Positions 37,143 to 41,298 of a stretch of DNA of 41,298 nucleotides are shown here, piece after piece. Location: positions 1 to 41,298 of the forward strand of contig CAZKTU010000033.1 of NCBI GenBank assembly GCA_964555675.1, given 5' to 3'. The position numbers were made by a program, and so were the translations under genes. The DNA is from CAIWXH01 sp964555675 (GTDB taxonomy: Bacteria > Chloroflexota > Chloroflexia > Chloroflexales > Chloroflexaceae). The notes beneath the pieces are model-generated. The model saw nothing but the letters and a program-made list of their open reading frames with translations, searched no databases and was not told where the DNA came from. Position 1 is the stretch's first letter. Every line of letters begins with the position of its first letter.

Positions 37143-38528
37143 TCAGCGCGCCTCGACGGACATGTGCAGGCCGTGGCGCTGCTGCAGGGTGATCAGGGCC
37201 AGGGGCTCGACGGGCGGGTGGCCTGGCGCCAGGCGCAGACGGTAGCGCTGAGCCAGGGTCGCGAGGATCAGCGTGGCCTCCATCTGGGCGAAGGTGTTGC
37301 CGATACACTGGCGCGGCCCGCCGCCGAAGGGGAAGTAGGCGTAGCGGTGATACTTCTCGGCGCGGCCCGGCCTGAAGCGCTCGGGGTCGAAGCGCTCGGG
37401 GTCGTCCCAGAACTCGGGGTGGCGATGGGTCACATAGGTGCTCATGATAATCGCCGAGCCCGGCTCCAGCGTATACGGGCCGAACTGCTCGCCCTCGGTG
37501 GCGCGGCGGGCGACCAGCCAGGCGGGAGGGTAGAGGCGCAGAGTCTCGTCGAAGACCATGCGCGTATACACCAGGCGCGGCAGATCGGCCAGGCCCGGCA
37601 GGCGCCCGCCGAGCACCTCGTCCAGCTCGGCATGAAGCTGGGCCTCGACCTCGGGGTGCTGCGAGAGCAGGTACCAGGCCCAGGACAACGAGTTCGCCGT
37701 CGTCTCGTGGCCGGCCAGCAGCAGGGTCTTCACCTCGGCCCGCAGCTGGTCGTCATTCATCCCCTCGCCGGTCTCCTCGTCGCGGGCCTCGAGCAGCATC
37801 TGCAGCAGATCGTCCTCGCGCACCTCGGCGCGCCGGCGGGCCTGGATGATCTCGTCAACCACCCCGTCGAGGGCTTTACGATTGGCGCGGAACGCGCGGT
37901 CGCGCGGCGTGGGCAGCACCGGGGGGAAGATCATCCCCGAGCGGAAGCGCCTGATGAGGTCGGCGTCGAGGGCGTTGAAGCTGCGACCAACCGTGTCGAC
38001 GGCCTCGCCTACGTCTGCGCTGAAGAGGGCCCGCCCGACCACGCGCATGGTCACGGCGGTCATGGCGTGGCCGACGTCGACTACCTCGCCCCGCGCGGCG
38101 GCGGGCGCCCACTGCTCAGCCAGGTCGCCGGCGACCTCGCTCATCATGGCGCCCAGGTCGGCGATGCGCTGGCGATGGAAGGCCGGCTGCATCAGGCGAC
38201 GCTGGCGCAGCCAGAGGGGGCCGTCGCTCAGCAGGACGCCCTGCTCGACGATCCAGCCCAGGACTTTGTAGTCGATCACGTCCTTGGTGTAGTTTGTGTG
38301 GTTATCCTGCAGCACCCGCTTGACGTAGTCGGGGTGGGCGACCAGGAACGCCGAGAACAGCGCGAGCCTGTAGCGCACGACGTCGCCGTACTCGCGATGG
38401 GCGCGGACAAAGAATGCGAGGGGGTCCCTCTGGAGCGCGCCCAGATTGCCGAGGACCGGATTGGTGTGGGGGACGGCCGGCGGGCGCCGCCGTCCGATCC
38501 GGGCGGCCTGCTTGGCCGTGCTGCCCAT
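37143..38528 (-). CDS. Cytochrome P450
   Basis: 461 residues, ATG 38528 with CAGGAGG upstream. It has the I-helix LLLAGHETTANSLSW, the K-helix ETLRLYPPAW, and the heme loop FPFGGGPRQCIGNTFAQME with the thiolate Cys. No membrane anchor is seen at the N-terminus, so it is soluble and needs a ferredoxin-type partner, which is not in the window. The substrate class cannot be told; the layout resembles bacterial fatty-acid or terpenoid hydroxylases (CYP102/CYP110-like). It forms a two-gene unit with the APH-family gene. Confidence 0.94.
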   Translation of the reverse strand: MGSTAKQAARIGRRRPPAVPHTNPVLGNLGALQRDPLAFFVRAHREYGDVVRYRLALFSAFLVAHPDYVKRVLQDNHTNYTKDVIDYKVLGWIVEQGVLLSDGPLWLRQRRLMQPAFHRQRIADLGAMMSEVAGDLAEQWAPAAARGEVVDVGHAMTAVTMRVVGRALFSADVGEAVDTVGRSFNALDADLIRRFRSGMIFPPVLPTPRDRAFRANRKALDGVVDEIIQARRRAEVREDDLLQMLLEARDEETGEGMNDDQLRAEVKTLLLAGHETTANSLSWAWYLLSQHPEVEAQLHAELDEVLGGRLPGLADLPRLVYTRMVFDETLRLYPPAWLVARRATEGEQFGPYTLEPGSAIIMSTYVTHRHPEFWDDPERFDPERFRPGRAEKYHRYAYFPFGGGPRQCIGNTFAQMEATLILATLAQRYRLRLAPGHPPVEPLALITLQQRHGLHMSVEAR

Positions 38529-38610
38529 AGCGCTCGCCTCCTGCTCGTCTGCTCAACTCCCCGCCCAGTATGGCGACGCGCGAGGCGGCTGTCAAGGGGC
38601 GTCGAGCAGC

Positions 38611-39375
38611 CTACAGCCCGGCCTCGGCGCGGCGCAGGGCGAGAATGCCGGCGACGAGCCAGACCAGGCCGATCAGGGCCCCGGCCAGGGTGTCGCTCGG
38701 CCAGTGGGCGCCGAGGACCAGACGCGAGAGCGCGACCGCCACAATCAGGGCCAGGTAGAGCAGCGCCACGAAGGCGCGCTCGAGCCAGCTCTTGCTGGCC
38801 CTGCCCCAGAGGTAGGCCAGGAAGCCGTACACACAGACGGTGTGCAGAATGTGGCCCGAGGGGAAGGAGTGGAGGCCGGGCGCCGCGATGCCGCCCGCGA
38901 CCAGCTCAGGCCGCTCGCGCTCCCAGAGCAGCCAGCCCGCCCAGAGCACCGCCGTGCCCAGCCAGTAGAGGCTGAGCAGACTCGCCACGATCAGCGGTTT
39001 GCCGGCGCGAATGGCCAGCAGCACGGCCGGGGCAACCAGCAGCAGCATGCCGATCAAGTTACCCGGCGTCTCGACCATGCCGGCGGCGCTGAAGCTCAGG
39101 GGCGCCCCGGCGATGATCAGCGGGAGCATAGCCTCGTCCCAGGCCTGCAGGCCGCGCGGCGCGGCCCAGCGGGCGAGCAGGGTGAGGCCGGCGGCAAACG
39201 CGCTGCTGAGGACCAGGCCGACCAGGGTGGCGCGCAGCCAACGCCGCCAGGCCTCGACGGGCATGCCGCGGGCGTCCCGCAGCAACTGCGCCCAGAGGCC
39301 GCCGAGCAAAGCCGCCGCGGCCCAGTGCGGGGCCGGGCGGGTGGAGCGGTAAGGGGTTGTCGTTCGCTCTGCCAT
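38611..39375 (-). CDS. PAP2-family membrane phosphatase
   Basis: 254 residues from ATG 39375; a frame open further upstream is antisense-like in composition. About six membrane helices. The three phosphatase motifs are present: WERERPELV (Arg-Pro), SFPSGHILHTV (PSGH) and SRLVLGAHWPSDTLAG (SRxxxGxHxxSD). Family members remove phosphate from lipid phosphates such as undecaprenyl-pyrophosphate or phosphatidic acid at the outer face of the membrane. It stands alone, with the P450 gene in the same direction on its left and the cyanophycinase-like gene divergent on its right. Confidence 0.87.
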   Translation of the reverse strand: MAERTTTPYRSTRPAPHWAAAALLGGLWAQLLRDARGMPVEAWRRWLRATLVGLVLSSAFAAGLTLLARWAAPRGLQAWDEAMLPLIIAGAPLSFSAAGMVETPGNLIGMLLLVAPAVLLAIRAGKPLIVASLLSLYWLGTAVLWAGWLLWERERPELVAGGIAAPGLHSFPSGHILHTVCVYGFLAYLWGRASKSWLERAFVALLYLALIVAVALSRLVLGAHWPSDTLAGALIGLVWLVAGILALRRAEAGL

Positions 39376-39422
39376 ACGCCCGGGCTGTTGCACTGCGCGT
39401 GCCAGGCGGGCAGGAGATCGGC

Positions 39423-39428
39423 TATAAT
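39423..39428 (+). promoter_or_regulatory. Consensus -10 for the cyanophycinase-like gene
   Basis: A perfect TATAAT lies at 39423-39428, with TGCCAG 17 bp upstream (39400-39405). The leader to the ATG at 39587 would be about 150 nt. It is the only full-consensus -10 noticed in the window. Confidence 0.45.
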
Positions 39429-39586
39429 CCCAGGGCTCAGCCCGGCCCTGCACCAGGAGAAACGCGCCCGGCCAAGAGGCGCCGGTCTCTGCCCGCCTGT
39501 GTCGCGGAGGGCGTAGCGCCCGCAGGGGCCTCGCGCGCCGGCTGCCGGCTGAGGGCGACGCCGCCTTGCCCACAGAGGAAGTGATT

Positions 39587-41298
39587 ATGCCCAGGACCCT
39601 GAGGCCCGCATGTGTCCCCGCCCTGCTTTTGCTCGCCTTCGTCTTCAGCCTCGCCGCCTGGCCGGCGGCCGCGACCGGCGCGCCCGGCCCGACGCGCACC
39701 CTGCTCCCGATCGGCTCGGGCTACAGCGTCGAGACCCTGCAGCGCTTCGCCAGGGCCGCCGCCGAGCGCGACACCACCGGCAATGTCGAGCTGCTGGTGC
39801 TGCCGATCACCTTCGGGCTGAGCGCCGAAAGCACCTCGCCCAGCGAGCGACGCAAGAATCTCGACCTCGCCGAGACCCGCAGGGCCCAGGTCGAGGCCGC
39901 CTGCAATGTGGTCAAGGGGCCGACCCAGACCTGCAGGGCCACCCTCGTGCCCATGCTGATCCGCTCCGACGCCTTCCTGCAGAGTAACCTCGACCTCTTC
40001 ACGCCCGACGTCGACGGGATGTATATCCTCGGGGGCGACCAGACCGTCGCCATGGGCGTGGTGGCCGAGACCCCGGTCGAGCCGCTGATGGCGAACCTCT
40101 ACGCTGCGGGCGCCGTGGTGAGCGGCAACAGCGCCGGGGCCGCCGTCGAGTCCCTGACCATGATCGCCGGCTACATCGGCGACAACGGTCCCGAGACCGG
40201 CTTCCAGCAGGGCGCCGTGGACATCTGGGCGCCCGAGGGCCCGGGCGACCTCACCAGGGGCCTGAGCTTCGGCATCCAGAGCGCGGTGCTCGACCAGCAC
40301 GTGCTGCAGCGCGGCCGCATCGGGCGCCTGGTCAGCACCGCCTGGTCGACCGGCCTGCTCGGCATCGGCGCAGATGCCGACACGGGCGCGACGATCGTGA
40401 ACGAGGCGACCCTCACTGACGTCTCGGGGCGCTCGGCCGCGTTCGTGGTGGACCTGCAGACCTATGGGGCCACCGGCAACTACGCCGGCCCTACCAGCAG
40501 CCTGGCCATCAAGCGGGCCGTGACCCACGTCATCCCCGCCGGCGGCTTCGGCTACGACCTGAGCCAGCGCCGGCCGACCGTCGGCGGCGCGGCCCTCGCC
40601 GCCCCGAGCATCGCCGGGCGCAGCTTTGGCGCACTGCGGGCACCCGCCGGCAGCGGCACGCTCCTGCTGGGCGGCGGGCTGGCCGACGACCTGAGCGGGC
40701 CCGTGGCGGCGCGCTTCAAGGCCCTGAGCGGGGGCGCCGGGGCGCGCATCGTCGTGCTGACGGCGGGCTACGGGCGCGCGGCCGAGAGCCGGGCGGCGGC
40801 CAAGGCCCACGCGGCGGCCCTGCAGGCCGGCGTCACGGCCACGGTGCAGTACTTCGCCCTGGATGGCCGCGTCGACACCGCCGCGGCCCAGGCCGCCATC
40901 AACAACGCCACCGGCATCTGGCTGACCTCGCCCGATCCCTCGCGCGTGCTCGGAGCCCTCGCGGCGGTCGCCCCCGTGCGCGACGCGGCCCTGGCCCGCT
41001 GGCGCGCCGGCGTGACGCTGTTGGCCGACAACGCGGCGGCCTCGGCCCTCGGCGCGCGCGTGGCCGCCAACCCGGCCGCCCCGACCACCACCGCCGAGCT
41101 CGAGGAGGCCTCGATCCTCGCCTTCCGCCCCGACGGGGTGAACCTCCAGGCCGGCCTGAACGCCCTCCCCGGCGTGGCCGTCGAGGGGCGCTTCATGCCC
41201 GAGCGCCGCTGGGGCCGGCTCTACAACCTGATCGCCGGCCCGGCCTCGCCCCTCGGCCTGGGCGTGGACGTTGGCACCGCCGTCGAGCTGAGCGCCAC
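39587..41298 (+). CDS. Secreted cyanophycinase-like S51 peptidase with tandem domain (3' partial)
   Basis: At least 570 residues, ATG 39587 with AGAGGAAG upstream; the gene continues beyond the window. A signal peptide (residues 1 to about 31) indicates export. Domain 1 (about 35-330) has LGGDQT (149-153) and GNSAGAAV with the nucleophile Ser182, the S51 signature of cyanophycinase, which cleaves beta-Asp-Arg polymers. Domain 2 (about 350-520) repeats the layout with TLLLGGGLADDL, IWLTSPDP and ADNAAASAL (480-488), where the Ser is Ala483. So a degenerate second copy follows the active one. Confidence 0.8.
   Translation, partial: MPRTLRPACVPALLLLAFVFSLAAWPAAATGAPGPTRTLLPIGSGYSVETLQRFARAAAERDTTGNVELLVLPITFGLSAESTSPSERRKNLDLAETRRAQVEAACNVVKGPTQTCRATLVPMLIRSDAFLQSNLDLFTPDVDGMYILGGDQTVAMGVVAETPVEPLMANLYAAGAVVSGNSAGAAVESLTMIAGYIGDNGPETGFQQGAVDIWAPEGPGDLTRGLSFGIQSAVLDQHVLQRGRIGRLVSTAWSTGLLGIGADADTGATIVNEATLTDVSGRSAAFVVDLQTYGATGNYAGPTSSLAIKRAVTHVIPAGGFGYDLSQRRPTVGGAALAAPSIAGRSFGALRAPAGSGTLLLGGGLADDLSGPVAARFKALSGGAGARIVVLTAGYGRAAESRAAAKAHAAALQAGVTATVQYFALDGRVDTAAAQAAINNATGIWLTSPDPSRVLGALAAVAPVRDAALARWRAGVTLLADNAAASALGARVAANPAAPTTTAELEEASILAFRPDGVNLQAGLNALPGVAVEGRFMPERRWGRLYNLIAGPASPLGLGVDVGTAVELSA

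Noticed and set aside
37164..38975. 603-codon plus-strand frame opposite the P450 gene
   Set aside because: The P450 motifs are all on the minus strand. The opposite frame is a GC shadow.
39437..40810. 457-codon minus-strand frame opposite the cyanophycinase-like gene
   Set aside because: No family similarity, and the plus strand carries a signal peptide and the S51 motifs.
1..41298. tRNA, rRNA, riboswitch, prophage or insertion-sequence genes
   Set aside because: Reading both strands showed no cloverleaf-like or conserved RNA sequence, no integrase, transposase or phage structural gene. Weak RNA structures could still be missed without a covariance search.

Overview
The window is about 41.3 kb of high-GC bacterial DNA, densely packed and with no gene-free stretch over 300 bp. 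Gene content points to the Chloroflexota, probably class Chloroflexia: a SARP/NB-ARC/TPR regulator, F420-type deazaflavin enzymes, DUF2237, TMEM43-like, DUF998 and DUF2000 proteins, and heptamer GACCAAR intergenic repeats. This is inferred from family composition, because no rRNA or tRNA is present to fix the taxonomy. There is no phage, transposase, CRISPR array or RNA gene. Two 100-N scaffold gaps (4114-4213 and 21515-21614) are each flanked by an exact 55-bp duplication, which looks like an assembly overlap rather than biology.

Layout. 1-194 is the 3' end of an MmcQ/YjbR gene. A tightly overlapping leftward operon (2844 to 292) encodes DUF2237, a SnoaL-like protein, a PchB/chorismate-mutase-like protein, an agmatinase-type ureohydrolase and a GNAT. 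An alpha/beta hydrolase (3116-3955) runs rightward. A 1051-residue SARP-type regulator (7373 to 4218) is divergent from a covalent-flavin oxidase (7640-9070); their shared intergenic region holds a 19-nt perfect palindrome and three GGAATG repeats at 12-bp spacing. Next comes a Met/Gly-rich secreted protein, an OmpR/BaeS-type two-component system whose sensor loop is also Met/Gly/His-rich, and a rhodanese lipoprotein. A CsoR-like palindrome lies before the response regulator, suggesting envelope metal (copper) sensing.

12.8-20 kb carries a HEAT-like protein, a GNAT, an MFS exporter, a double-VOC protein, a RibD/DHFR-like reductase, a DUF1905/YdeI protein and a TMEM43-like membrane protein, separated by several families of dispersed intergenic repeats. 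20-26 kb holds a HEPN-like tail-anchored protein, a GNAT, a GGQ release-factor-like protein and methionine aminopeptidase (both behind near-identical copies of one promoter/leader), a Nudix hydrolase, a caspase-like protein, a nitroreductase and a PD-(D/E)XK-like protein.

25.8-33.6 kb contains three methyltransferases, two F420/flavin-type small oxidoreductases, a DUF998 membrane protein overlapping a deoxynucleoside kinase, an AraC regulator, a DUF2000 protein, and a LysR regulator divergent from an EamA exporter with a striking 16-bp dyad between them. The right end has a GNAT with a probable CTG start, a DUF1269-like protein coupled to an M20 peptidase, a P450 coupled to an APH-type kinase, a PAP2 phosphatase, and a secreted cyanophycinase-like protein with a second degenerate peptidase domain that runs off the window.

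Most genes look like chromosomal housekeeping or accessory metabolism. The most unusual signals are regulatory: duplicated promoter cassettes, regulator-adjacent operators and structured dispersed repeats.
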